Part shown: piece after piece, positions 17,406 through 25,264 of the stretch
How positions within the stretch are numbered: the first letter of the stretch is position 1
How the letters are laid out: every line of letters begins with the position of its first letter
Assembly (NCBI GenBank): GCA_013997645.1
Contig: PNKB01000022.1
Span: 1-43,980, forward strand
Direction: 5' to 3'
Origin: Cyanobacteria bacterium PR.3.49
GTDB lineage: Bacteria > Cyanobacteriota > Vampirovibrionia > Obscuribacterales > Obscuribacteraceae
DNA length: 43,980 nt
Program-made: the position numbers and the translations under genes
Notes under the pieces: model-generated
The model's database searches: none
The model's input: the letters and a program-made list of their open reading frames with translations, nothing else
Told to the model about the DNA's origin: nothing

Positions 17406-18134
17406 CTATTCCGCGCCCACGAACTCTGTCATCTGCGCAATGGCGATATTGTTGCCACCGGTCCGCTCGACCGACTCGCACGCCATATCCGCTTGAACAA
17501 TCAGCTCTTCGGCTTCGCCTGTATGACCCGGACGATGGGCAATACCAATACTGACAGTGACTTGAAGCTTGTGCCATTGCCATTGCAATACGGATGCTTC
17601 CACATCTTTGCGCAATCTTTCTGCGGCAATATTGGCGCCTTTGCCGGGAGTTTCCGGCAAGATGACCAGGAATCGCTCATTGACATAGCGTCCGGCCAGA
17701 TCGATGTCGCTGCGAGTAACGGAATTCAAACGCTCTCCTATATGCGCAAGCATCGCATCAGCCGCCGAGGGTCCGTATTGACGCTCGATATTAGCCAAAC
17801 CGTCGACTGCCACGACCAAAACAGCAATCGGGCGGTTAAAACGTTTGCCGCGCTTGAGTTCACGGCGCAACATACGCAGCATGTACTGAAACTTCAGACA
17901 CGGAGTCTGCGCATCGAAAAACGCCAGAGCCTCAATCTCTTCCTCGGTCAGAGGTTTGATTTCCTGCTCATGATATCCGCCGATCTTTGTCCCTGTATGC
18001 AAAAGGTCCATGGCCTTTTCGGTCTTTTCAAAGTCCCAAGTGACCTGGTTGCGAACATCGGAAACCCTGCGATGAAACAGGTTATCTTTGATAACCCACT
18101 CGTCGCCACGTTTGTTGCCAGGATTATTTACCAT
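17406..18134 (-). CDS. Second degenerate GGDEF-domain protein
   Basis: This 242-residue paralogue of the protein at 8724 aligns with it in register from about residue 70 onward: both have KRGKRFNRPIAV/KRAKRYKRPVAL ending at the same position. The signature pentapeptide is VNERF (151-155) instead of GGDEF, and the metal-site region reads VAVDGLANIERQYG. Cyclase activity is improbable. The fold is still evident from ILPETPGKGANIAAERLR and VTVSIGIA. The N-terminal 65 residues are polar and different from the paralogue, without the Cys cluster. AGGGAGA lies upstream of the ATG. It is convergent with queA. Confidence 0.78.
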   Translation of the reverse strand: MVNNPGNKRGDEWVIKDNLFHRRVSDVRNQVTWDFEKTEKAMDLLHTGTKIGGYHEQEIKPLTEEEIEALAFFDAQTPCLKFQYMLRMLRRELKRGKRFNRPIAVLVVAVDGLANIERQYGPSAADAMLAHIGERLNSVTRSDIDLAGRYVNERFLVILPETPGKGANIAAERLRKDVEASVLQWQWHKLQVTVSIGIAHRPGHTGEAEELIVQADMACESVERTGGNNIAIAQMTEFVGAE

Positions 18135-18208
18135 AAGACAGCAGCATTCTCCCTGTCAGAAGAGGCGGAATCACCGAAAACTTTATTCCCTCAGAGGAAA
18201 AACTCAAT

Positions 18209-18217
18209 CTTATACCA
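18209..18217 (-). promoter_or_regulatory. Extended -10 element for the GGDEF gene at 17406-18134
   Basis: On the minus strand this reads TGGTATAAG, an extended -10 with five of six TATAAT positions, about 75 bp before the start codon. No clear -35 box is present. The AT-rich stretch upstream of it supports promoter function. Confidence 0.3.
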
Positions 18218-18232
18218 CTGAATTTTATAGCT

Positions 18233-19537
18233 TTATATTAAAAGGGCGGCAGATCGCGCCAACAAGTGCAATCGCACCATATTCAGTGCGGCGCTGGAGG
18301 TTCTAAACCTAATCTCCTGGCGGTTTAGCTTCGATCCGAGCGTAAGCAATTTCGTGTCCATCTGTCCATTTGCAAACAATCCCAGATAAACCGTGCCCAC
18401 AGGCTTATCAGGCGTTCCGCCGGTGGGCCCGGCGATTCCGGTAATACTCAAACCGATGTCGGCGCCCGATAATTTTGCGATACCTTCTGCCATTGCCCTG
18501 GCACATTCCTCGCTGACGGCTCCAAAACGGTCAAGCAAATCTTGAGAAACACCAAGAAGCGCTTGTTTGGCTTCATTAGCGTAGGTGACGGCGTTGAGCT
18601 TGATGTATTGCGAACTGCCCCCGATGTCCGTCAAGCGCTTACTGACAAGCCCTCCGGTACAAGACTCGGCAACGGAGATTGTCAAATTTTGCGCGGCGAG
18701 CAGCTGCCCCACCACGCCTTCAAGCGTGTCTTCATCCTGTCCATAGCACAGAGAGCCGCTCTCCCGCCTAATTTGCTCGACGACGGGCATGACTAAAAAC
18801 TTAGCTTCTTCCATGGTTTTAGCTTTTGCAGCCACTCTCAATCGGCATTCGCCCTGTCCTGCATACGGCGCCACTGTTGGTGACGTTCCATCCAGCAATG
18901 CGCTGTACTTCTCTGCCAGTGCCGATTCGCCGATTCCATAATGTTTAAGCTCAATGCTGAAAATAGCGCCGGTGAGAAAATTGTCTGCAATAAAAGCCGC
19001 TCCTGACTCAGTCCACATGCTGACCAATTCGGACGGCACTCCGGGAAAAGTGAGAATTGCTCGCTTGCGCTCGGGGTTAATCACTCCGGCATTGACAAGA
19101 ACGTCCTGCGGCACGACCCACATGATGCCGGGTGCAGTGCCGTTTGGATTATGCAAAACACCGGAACCTTGAGGGCGCATAGCCTGTTTCTTGTTCGTCT
19201 CAGGCATGCTCAAATGCCGTTCTGCAAATAGCCGCTCGATGTCCTTGAGAAGAGTCTCATCCATTACCATCGGCAGTTTCAAAAACTCGGCAATGCATTC
19301 GGTTGTCAGATCATCTGCAGTCGGTCCAAGTCCGCCGGAGGTCAAGACAATATCCGAGCGATCGAATGCTTGCTTCAATGAAGCCTTAATGCGGTCTTTG
19401 TTGTCGCCGACCGTGACCCGGTAATAACAGTCAATTCCCAGTCTCGCCAGCTCGGTGGCAAAGAACTTCGAGTTGGTGTCCAGAACTTCACCAAGAAGAA
19501 GCTCTGTGCCGATTGATAGAATTTCCGCGTTAGCCAT
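18233..19537 (-). CDS. cinA: CinA: nicotinamide mononucleotide deamidase / ADP-ribose pyrophosphatase family
   Basis: This two-domain CinA protein has 434 residues. The N-terminal MoCF-like domain has AEILSIGTELLLGEVLDTNS and LTSGGLGPTADDLTTE. The C-terminal PncC domain, with NMN amidohydrolase activity in characterised members, has SVAESCTGGLVSKRLTD and SITGIAGPTGGTPDKPVGTVY. In characterised proteins it recycles pyridine nucleotide by-products. It is also historically named competence-damage inducible, but no recA or dprA neighbour is present here. It starts with ATG at 19537. Confidence 0.95.
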   Translation of the reverse strand: MANAEILSIGTELLLGEVLDTNSKFFATELARLGIDCYYRVTVGDNKDRIKASLKQAFDRSDIVLTSGGLGPTADDLTTECIAEFLKLPMVMDETLLKDIERLFAERHLSMPETNKKQAMRPQGSGVLHNPNGTAPGIMWVVPQDVLVNAGVINPERKRAILTFPGVPSELVSMWTESGAAFIADNFLTGAIFSIELKHYGIGESALAEKYSALLDGTSPTVAPYAGQGECRLRVAAKAKTMEEAKFLVMPVVEQIRRESGSLCYGQDEDTLEGVVGQLLAAQNLTISVAESCTGGLVSKRLTDIGGSSQYIKLNAVTYANEAKQALLGVSQDLLDRFGAVSEECARAMAEGIAKLSGADIGLSITGIAGPTGGTPDKPVGTVYLGLFANGQMDTKLLTLGSKLNRQEIRFRTSSAALNMVRLHLLARSAALLI

Positions 19538-19600
19538 GGCAACAGTCTATATGATGCATCGTCGAACGCACATTTTTATCGCAGATTCATAATCATGTAC

Positions 19601-20962
19601 TTAGCTTGTGAATAGCTTTCTGCCGAGAATCTCTGTTTTAGGCATTCCTCGTGCATTTTGAGTAAGCACAACCGAAGTTCTGTACTCATCAATGCCATTG
19701 AAGCTATTAGTGCCATTGACCATGGTCTTTCTCGTAAAATCATCGACCATAGTTCGCCAATGCCTTGCCGACACGGCTTCACCAAACGCGCTTCCATGTC
19801 TTCCTCGACTGTGCGCCCCCACGAGCTTGCCGCTATCAATAATTACCGGTGCGCCGGAAGTCCCACCGAATGATTCGATTGAGTGTCTAATGCCGAGATA
19901 CGGCGTGTCGCCATCTTTTATCACCTGATTAAAACCTTCGATGCGACCGCTATTCATCACCTTTTCCGGAACTCCATCGGGATGTCCGATCATATGGGCT
20001 CGAACACCGGGCTTAATTGAACGTGCCGGCGCAAACTCGAACGGTCTTGCATAAGACATTCCATCAACTCTAAATAGAGCTACATCTTTGCTGGATTCTC
20101 TAGCTAGCACTCTTGCGGGCAACACTTCGCCGTTGCTCATTAGCACTCTAAAAATGCCATCTTCGAACTTGTCCGTAACATGACTGACCGTAGCGCCTAT
20201 GCCATTTTCTCGAAGGAAAAAGCCCGTTCCGCCGCCACTCTCTTTGCGTCCAAGAATTTGTACCGTCGAGTCCTTCCAAGTTTGGTAGAGAGCACCCCTT
20301 TGTCCAAAAGCCCTCTCCACACTAATAAATGGGGCAGGCCACTCATGGCGCCCTTGAAGTAATCCTTTGGCAAAACCAGGTATGGCAATTGTGTCCGGCT
20401 GCAAACCAGTAGGGATGACGTTGTCGAAATGCCCCGTTTTTATGTAGCCCTTCAGGTCAATGCTCTCTTTGACCCCATTGCGAGAAATCCAGGGAGCTGG
20501 AAAAGAAATTCCATCTCGTACTGCTGCAGTGATTGCAGTGCCTGACTCGGTGACTGCGTTTGTCGCAAGAACTTCCGGTGCAGCGCCAGTGGATCCAGGA
20601 AGAAGCGGAACATCTTTTGGACCGGCTATCTGAGGAAGCGGCTTCTTTCCGCGGATTAACCGTGCAGCATCGTCAGCAAGATTCGCAGCACCCTCTCCAA
20701 GAGCACCTCTAAATCTGATAGCCAAAAGCGCCGCCAGGGCGCCGCCAGTGACTTCAACCGGGTGATCGCGAACGGTTTCGTATGCTGAGATTACAGCTGA
20801 GGTCAGCCAATTGTGCTGGGGAGCCTCGGCTGACGGTTGGGTGCCATCTTCAGATTCTGGTTCGACGCCGTGCTGACTGCCGGGTGCAACAAATTCAGCA
20901 CCGAATTCAGGCAGAACATTTTTTTCAGGTAGAAACGATTCGGAGCTTTCAGCTTCGTTCAT
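19601..20962 (-). CDS. Trypsin-like (S1) serine protease with long N-terminal region
   Basis: The C-terminal half is a chymotrypsin-fold protease. It has GGGTGFFL before His261 in TVSHVTD, Asp293 in SSKDVALFRVD, Ser369 in FGGTSGAPV, and the substrate-pocket region VGAHSRGRHGS. The three catalytic residues are in correct order and spacing, so activity is likely. Residues 1-50 are acidic and low in complexity. A short hydrophobic stretch lies at 70-84 (VTGGALAALLAIRF), too short and too internal for a normal signal peptide. The protein may be cytoplasmic, membrane-associated or exported by another route. No PDZ domain follows, unlike DegP. It lies 63 bp upstream of cinA on the same strand. Confidence 0.8.
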   Translation of the reverse strand: MNEAESSESFLPEKNVLPEFGAEFVAPGSQHGVEPESEDGTQPSAEAPQHNWLTSAVISAYETVRDHPVEVTGGALAALLAIRFRGALGEGAANLADDAARLIRGKKPLPQIAGPKDVPLLPGSTGAAPEVLATNAVTESGTAITAAVRDGISFPAPWISRNGVKESIDLKGYIKTGHFDNVIPTGLQPDTIAIPGFAKGLLQGRHEWPAPFISVERAFGQRGALYQTWKDSTVQILGRKESGGGTGFFLRENGIGATVSHVTDKFEDGIFRVLMSNGEVLPARVLARESSKDVALFRVDGMSYARPFEFAPARSIKPGVRAHMIGHPDGVPEKVMNSGRIEGFNQVIKDGDTPYLGIRHSIESFGGTSGAPVIIDSGKLVGAHSRGRHGSAFGEAVSARHWRTMVDDFTRKTMVNGTNSFNGIDEYRTSVVLTQNARGMPKTEILGRKLFTS

Positions 20963-21072
20963 CGAAAAACTTCAATTAAGGGCACACCAATAGTAAATAT
21001 TTAACTGCGTGAACTATCTGTGAAACTTCCATGCGGAAACTACGCAGGCGCGCGTTCGGCGACGACAATCAA

Positions 21073-21100
21073 AGGGCAGGCTTTCGAAAAAGCCCGCCCT
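21073..21100 (-). terminator. Hairpin terminator after the ABC transporter
   Basis: The arms AGGGC+GGCTTT and AAAGCC+GCCCT pair across one A/C mismatch. On the minus strand the loop is TTCG, a stable tetraloop, and the stem runs out into TTTGATTG. It starts five bases after the ABC gene's stop codon. The U-tract is short, so efficiency is uncertain. Confidence 0.6.
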
Positions 21101-21104
21101 CGAT

Positions 21105-22970
21105 TTAACCGGCGATTGCCGTTTGAGCTGCCATTACCGGCACTATTTCAGTTGCACTTTCGTAGCTGTTGAACAACTCCGAAAGTCTGCCGTTTTGCGC
21201 AAGCACTTCACTCACTTCGCCGCATTCAACGATCTCACCGTTATGAAAAACGTAGACCATATCGAACATGTCGAGCAGGTGGAGTTTGTGCAATGACGAA
21301 ACCACACATCTGTCAGAGAACCTCTCCAATATATTGGCGTAAATTACTCTTTCGTTTTGTGGGTCGACGCTCGAGGTCGGCTCGTCCAGCAAGACTATCT
21401 CACTGTCCTTCGCGAAGAAGATTCCCCTCGCAAGTGCCAATCTCTGCTTCTCACCGCCGCTAAGGTTGACTCCTTTTTCGGCGATGCTCGTCTCCAGTCC
21501 ATTCGGCAACCGTTTGAGCACTGGCTCGAACCGGGCCAATTTGATCGCTTCGCGGACTTCGTTTTCATCCACTTCCAAACCGAAAGTAAGGTTGAATCCG
21601 ATCGTATCCGAGAAGATTTCCGGATCTTGCGGCATGAGCGTGGTGGCATCAGCTATGTGCTTCAAACCACCCGGAAGCTCTACTCCGTCAGCAAACACGT
21701 TGGCGCAATGAGCGTTTTGCGTGCCTCTGAGGAGGCTGAGCAAGGTGCTCTTTCCGCTGCCGCTCTCACCAACGAAGGCAACTGCCAGACCTTTTTTCAA
21801 GGTCAAGTCGATGTCTTTGAGGTGGTGCTTTCTGTGTTTGTCGTCTTCGTAGGTGAAGTTGAGATTTTTGACCTCGAGCGTATTCCATTCTTTGGGAAGA
21901 TGGAATTGCTCTTCTTCACCGCCTTCCGCCGCACTCAAACCATTGGCGATCGGCTCGGCGCTTTTTACGTCTGCAGCTTGTCTAACGACAGTTCCGTAGA
22001 TCCAGGCGAACTGGTAGAACGAATCTCCTATTCTCCTCAAATATTCGAAGAGAGTGAAAAATGTTCCGACCTCGATCACCTTTCCGACGCCAACTGTAGT
22101 TGCTGTGTACCAGCCGAGCACTGTCACGATCATCGTCGCGATGAGCACCGTAGTGATGCACCACTTGATCTCGTTGACAGCGTTGTTCGACTTGAACAGC
22201 GACAACGGCAGGAGCATTCTTCTCGACACTTCGCCGTGCACTCTTTGCTCCAACCTCAGCGTGATTACGCTGATGATGTTGGTGACATAGTCATGAACAG
22301 CTGATGCCGTCGAATTTTCGAAGCGGTTGAGCGTGCTGTAGTTTTTGACCAACACTTTGTCGAAAGCGAAGATCACAACAATGGCAATCGTCGTCACTAC
22401 AGTCGAGATCAAACCGGCTCCCGGCATGAACCAGACAAGAACAGCCATGCTGCCGATCAGCCTGAAGAACATGTAGGCAATTTCGAACGAGGTGTCGAAG
22501 AATTCGAAGAGCGAGTTGGAGGCTCTATTCACCTTGTCGATACTGTCTCCGGAATGGTGCTCTCTGTGCCATTTCAAAGGCAACTTGGTCAAAGTCGAAA
22601 ACAACTTACCCTTGAATGTAGCTTTCATATTGAACGCTACATACCGCTCCAGAAGCCGGCCCGGTCCGTGAAAAACCCAGAACCCGACTTGCGTCACGAA
22701 GTAGATCAGCAAATAGAACTTCACTTGATCCATAAGGTGATCGCGTTGCAGCGTACTGGTCGCAGCACCTGTCACACCCGCCTGCAGGCAGTTGATGAGT
22801 TTGCCGATGATATAAGGCTCGGCAAGCATCATCGCCTGAGCTAAGGCGAACATCACAGTGTAGAGAACGATTACAGAACGATGTTTACCGGCGTAAGCCC
22901 AGCCGGTCACTAAGAGATAAACGATAGGATTTTTCATCAGCATAATTACCTGAAATGACCTCATGTCCAA
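21105..22970 (-). CDS. ABC transporter, fused permease-ATPase (half exporter)
   Basis: About six membrane spans (residues 15-335) are followed by an ATP-binding domain. That domain has Walker A GESGSGKST, Q-loop LMPQDPEIF, signature NLSGGEKQRLALARGI, Walker B IVLLDEPTSSVD and the switch His in VVSSLHKLHLLD. This is the type IV half-exporter layout (MsbA/LmrA-like), which works as a dimer. The substrate is unknown; lipid, peptide or drug export are all possible. The start is uncertain: TTG 22970, ATG 22964, ATG 22943 and ATG 22937 are all in frame. MLMKNPIVYLL at 22943 has AGG nearby and fits the first span best. The switch region has His but reads SSLHK rather than the usual THR. Confidence 0.9.
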   Translation of the reverse strand: MDMRSFQVIMLMKNPIVYLLVTGWAYAGKHRSVIVLYTVMFALAQAMMLAEPYIIGKLINCLQAGVTGAATSTLQRDHLMDQVKFYLLIYFVTQVGFWVFHGPGRLLERYVAFNMKATFKGKLFSTLTKLPLKWHREHHSGDSIDKVNRASNSLFEFFDTSFEIAYMFFRLIGSMAVLVWFMPGAGLISTVVTTIAIVVIFAFDKVLVKNYSTLNRFENSTASAVHDYVTNIISVITLRLEQRVHGEVSRRMLLPLSLFKSNNAVNEIKWCITTVLIATMIVTVLGWYTATTVGVGKVIEVGTFFTLFEYLRRIGDSFYQFAWIYGTVVRQAADVKSAEPIANGLSAAEGGEEEQFHLPKEWNTLEVKNLNFTYEDDKHRKHHLKDIDLTLKKGLAVAFVGESGSGKSTLLSLLRGTQNAHCANVFADGVELPGGLKHIADATTLMPQDPEIFSDTIGFNLTFGLEVDENEVREAIKLARFEPVLKRLPNGLETSIAEKGVNLSGGEKQRLALARGIFFAKDSEIVLLDEPTSSVDPQNERVIYANILERFSDRCVVSSLHKLHLLDMFDMVYVFHNGEIVECGEVSEVLAQNGRLSELFNSYESATEIVPVMAAQTAIAG

Positions 22971-23313
22971 GACGCGAAACTTGCGCAGGCGCTGCCTTAC
23001 GAGTTTTCTTGAGTTGGATGAGGAATCGCATCATTTATCCACCTGAATTCGTTAGTTAGAACGAGTCAATAAATCGGCGCCCAATTTTGGCACCGGTAGA
23101 TCACCATTATACGAGGCAGCCAATTTTACGCAAGTGTGTTTTTGCAAATGTGAATCAAATGTGGTGCAAAAATTTGCCGAGCAAATTCAATGTGCAAATG
23201 TGTGATCAGACATTCAATCGAACGTTCGATCCAAACATGTCTAAATCTCAGCTTTAATCATCCGGCACACGCGCGGAACTATAATGGAATTTAGACGAGA
23301 GGATCTGCGAACG
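22971..23313. promoter_or_regulatory. AT-rich divergent intergenic region with repeats and palindromes
   Basis: The region holds no protein-sized gene. CAAATGTG occurs three times (23145-23152, 23156-23163, 23195-23202), the first two starting 11 bp apart. TGCAAATGTG occurs twice with starts exactly 50 bp apart, and CCAATTTT twice (23081-23088, 23120-23127). ATCGAACGTTCGAT at 23217-23230 is a perfect 14-bp palindrome, and GCAAAAATTTGC at 23166-23177 has symmetric arms. It separates the leftward ABC transporter from the rightward secreted protein, so it probably carries both promoters and at least one operator. Confidence 0.5.
23280..23285 (+). promoter_or_regulatory. Perfect -10 element of the secreted protein gene
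   Basis: TATAAT lies 28 bases before ATG 23314 and 12 bases before a GAGAGGA ribosome binding site. This arrangement makes the earlier in-frame ATG at 23284, which lies inside the -10 box, an unlikely start. No good -35 box is seen. Confidence 0.45.
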
Positions 23314-23898
23314 ATGTTGCGTAAGAAATATCTCTCAGCAGGTATACTGTTTCTAGTGCAATTCACCTCTGCGCCGGCGAACGCTCAGGACAATCTTTCC
23401 ACGGGCGCAGAAATTCTAGCTGAGCGTTCAATGATACGGAAAGAAAGATATCCATGCATTTGCGATCCACCTCCCCTCACTTACACAGCAAAGCGCCAGA
23501 CCAAAGCAAGTGGCACAGACTTTAATCAACAACGCGACGAATTCGATGTGCACTGGCAAATTGAATCAGTAATTTTTTCAAAGCTCAAATCACTGATTAA
23601 AGATCAATTCCACGCAGCGGGTCCGTTGCATTGCGAGTTAATCTACGAAGTGACGCCAAAGCGCACCCTGCAAAACATTCAAGTGATTAAACCCAGCGAA
23701 AATAAAGAGTTTGATGCTTACGTACTTCAGGCAGCCATTGCAGTTAGCAGCGGATTTATTTCAGAGCCATTCAAAAATTCAAAGTGTTCGCTGAGACTTC
23801 AATCTGTTTTTACCCCTGATGGTGCCTTCTTTGGAACTTCCGGAAAATTGAATCCAACTCCAGCGCAAAAAATGCAACCAGACCACATACAAAATTGA
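23314..23898 (+). CDS. Secreted protein with TonB-C-like domain
   Basis: The protein starts with a Sec signal peptide, MLRKKYLSAGILFLVQFTSA, with likely cleavage at PANA-Q, so it is exported. GAGAGGA (23298-23304) precedes this ATG at a good distance; ATG 23284 would add ten charged residues and overlaps the likely promoter. The C-terminal half, LIYEVTPKRTLQNIQVIKPS followed by FDAYVLQAAIAV, resembles the beta-strand and helix pattern of TonB C-terminal-like domains found in many stand-alone secreted proteins. That match is by eye only. Cys pairs in the mature part (CICDP, C...C) may form disulfides. The 194-residue product is otherwise unfamiliar. Confidence 0.6.
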   Translation: MLRKKYLSAGILFLVQFTSAPANAQDNLSTGAEILAERSMIRKERYPCICDPPPLTYTAKRQTKASGTDFNQQRDEFDVHWQIESVIFSKLKSLIKDQFHAAGPLHCELIYEVTPKRTLQNIQVIKPSENKEFDAYVLQAAIAVSSGFISEPFKNSKCSLRLQSVFTPDGAFFGTSGKLNPTPAQKMQPDHIQN

Positions 23899-23912
23899 TG
23901 CCCCTGCGTGTA

Positions 23913-23938
23913 GACGGTAAATCCTAGAAATTACCGTC
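23913..23938 (+). repeat. Inverted repeat, 8-bp stem, after the secreted protein gene
   Basis: GACGGTAA (23913-23920) and TTACCGTC (23931-23938) flank a 10-base loop, 15 bases after the stop codon. There is no U-tract, so it is not a typical intrinsic terminator. It may protect the 3' end or be a binding site. Confidence 0.4.
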
Positions 23939-24008
23939 CCGATGAATGAGCGCAATAAAAGAGTAGTATCCGAGAGCCAAAACCGGCGCCCGTCAGGTTT
24001 AATCGGCT

Positions 24009-24051
24009 GACCCAAAACTGTCCCAACCGCGACCCAAAACATCCCAACCGC
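24009..24051 (+). repeat. Tandem direct repeat, two copies of a 21-22 bp unit
   Basis: Copy 1 (24009-24030) and copy 2 (24031-24051) share GACCCAAAAC, then a variable two or three bases, then TCCCAACCGC. They are directly adjacent, so equivalent bases are two helical turns apart. They end 72 bp before the gene at 24124. This looks like a double operator or a short minisatellite. Confidence 0.6.
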
Positions 24052-24123
24052 ATCCGTAATCTGAGTGCATCGAGGGCAACGCACCTCTCCCGACACCAGA
24101 TACTAATAACGGAGCTAAACACC

Positions 24124-24729
24124 ATGAGCGATGTAGTACTTGAAAATTTCGTCGAACAAAAAGTAACCGCAATGGGCAGCTGGGGTGACTATTTTGCCGG
24201 CTCCGACAAGACAGCAGCTGAGCAACTGACCAAGACCGTAAGTAACAATCAGCTTCTACCGCATGAAAGAGAAGCGTTGATGGAGCAAATCAACAAATCT
24301 GCAAAAGAGCATCTTCCCAATCTCCAATTGATTAATGCTAGAGATACTGACGGCAATGGCAAAGCCGATAAATTTGACGGAATCAAAGATGGTAACCGCG
24401 TTCTGTACGAACAACCGCATCAGCAAAAGGGCGAAAGGCACACACAAGAAGAGATGATAAAGGAGCTAACTCCCTATCTCAAAAACGATTCGCTCGAAGG
24501 TTCCAAAAAGATTTTCCGCAAACTCAAAGAATTCATCAATGACAACGAAATGAGCGAGAAAGACCTGCGGTCACTCATTTTCAAACTGGAAGATATCTCC
24601 AACAGAAATCAATATCCTTCAAAGGTTGGGTTCCAAGATCAAAATGGCAGCTATCAAAGTCTCGATGGGGACGTACTTTACGTAACTCGCCCCAAAACCT
24701 CCGACTTCTCTTCGCCAATTAAGAGATAA
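24124..24729 (+). CDS. Hypothetical protein with a calcium-binding-like loop
   Basis: I do not recognise this 201-residue protein. It is hydrophilic and mostly helical, without signal peptide or membrane segment. Near residue 78 it contains DTDGNGKADKFDG, a DxDGNGxxDxxD loop like those of dockerin and EF-hand proteins. A single loop is present and calcium binding is only suggested. The C-terminal third (KIFRKLKEFINDNEMSEKD) reads as amphipathic helices. GGAG (24111-24114) precedes the ATG by nine bases. The gene stands alone between the tandem repeat at 24009 and a strong terminator at 24763. Confidence 0.65.
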   Translation: MSDVVLENFVEQKVTAMGSWGDYFAGSDKTAAEQLTKTVSNNQLLPHEREALMEQINKSAKEHLPNLQLINARDTDGNGKADKFDGIKDGNRVLYEQPHQQKGERHTQEEMIKELTPYLKNDSLEGSKKIFRKLKEFINDNEMSEKDLRSLIFKLEDISNRNQYPSKVGFQDQNGSYQSLDGDVLYVTRPKTSDFSSPIKR

Positions 24730-24762
24730 CAAAAAAGTTTAGCCCGGTAGCCTGGTGTCAGG

Positions 24763-24790
24763 AAAAGAGCTCTCGCAAGAGGGCTCTTTT
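24763..24790 (+). terminator. Intrinsic terminator with GCAA tetraloop
   Basis: A 12-bp stem (AAAAGAGCTCTC / GAGGGCTCTTTT, one T-G wobble) is capped by the GNRA loop GCAA and ends in TTTT. It lies 34 bases after the stop of the gene at 24124. The flanking A-run makes it usable in both directions, so it may also serve the leftward gene ending at 24851. Confidence 0.85.
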
Positions 24791-24850
24791 CACAATTGCA
24801 CTAGAAAATTTGCACACATTACTTTAGGGCTCTCAAAACAAAACAGCGCG

Positions 24851-25249
24851 TCACGCCTCGTCATCATCTTCCGGCTCCGGAAGCGGCAAAGCGACCGCAG
24901 CACTACCGGACGAAGGCAATGGTTTTCTCGGCACCCGAGCAGGAGCATTTGGAGAATTTTGATCTCCACCAGGACCTGGAATTTCGGGCGCACTGAATTC
25001 TTGCCAAAAATATTCTCGGTCAATCACTTCCGGCGGCTCGACCTGCGCATGCTTCGCCGCAAGATCGAGAGCTCTCTGACATTTGTCTAGAGCATCATCC
25101 ATCATTTTGCGCTGCCGAAATCTTGCAAAAGAAATTGCCTTGACGTGCCACTCGGAAGCAAGTTCCAAAAGACGAACTAATTCGTCGTCATCACTATCAG
25201 CTAATTTGAGTAAGGCGTGGTCCCAGGTCATACTTCCAGTATTCCACAT
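24851..25249 (-). CDS. Hypothetical helical protein with proline/acidic tail
   Basis: I do not recognise this 132-residue protein. The first 75 residues are predicted helical (DDELVRLLELASEWHVKA, then MMDDALDKCQRALDLAAKHA), reminiscent of a single TPR-like helix pair. The last 45 are Pro-, Gly- and Asp/Glu-rich and probably disordered, ending DDDEA. The start is ATG 25249 or ATG 25231; neither has a well-spaced ribosome binding site. It follows the membrane protein gene at 25265 by 15 bp on the same strand, so the two are probably co-transcribed. Confidence 0.5.
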   Translation of the reverse strand: MWNTGSMTWDHALLKLADSDDDELVRLLELASEWHVKAISFARFRQRKMMDDALDKCQRALDLAAKHAQVEPPEVIDREYFWQEFSAPEIPGPGGDQNSPNAPARVPRKPLPSSGSAAVALPLPEPEDDDEA

Positions 25250-25264
25250 GTGGTCGGAAGCAAT

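Noticed and set aside
17493..18221. 242-codon plus-strand frame opposite the second degenerate GGDEF gene
   Set aside because: The minus-strand frame aligns with the paralogue at 8724, whereas the plus-strand product shows nothing recognisable.
21357..22304. 315-codon open frame on the plus strand opposite the ABC exporter
   Set aside because: It is antisense to a protein with complete Walker and signature motifs, and its translation has no recognisable domain, signal or hydrophobic pattern. It is a by-product of codon bias.
24009..24051. Tandem repeat as the start of a CRISPR array
   Set aside because: There are only two copies, directly adjacent without spacers, and no cas genes in the window.
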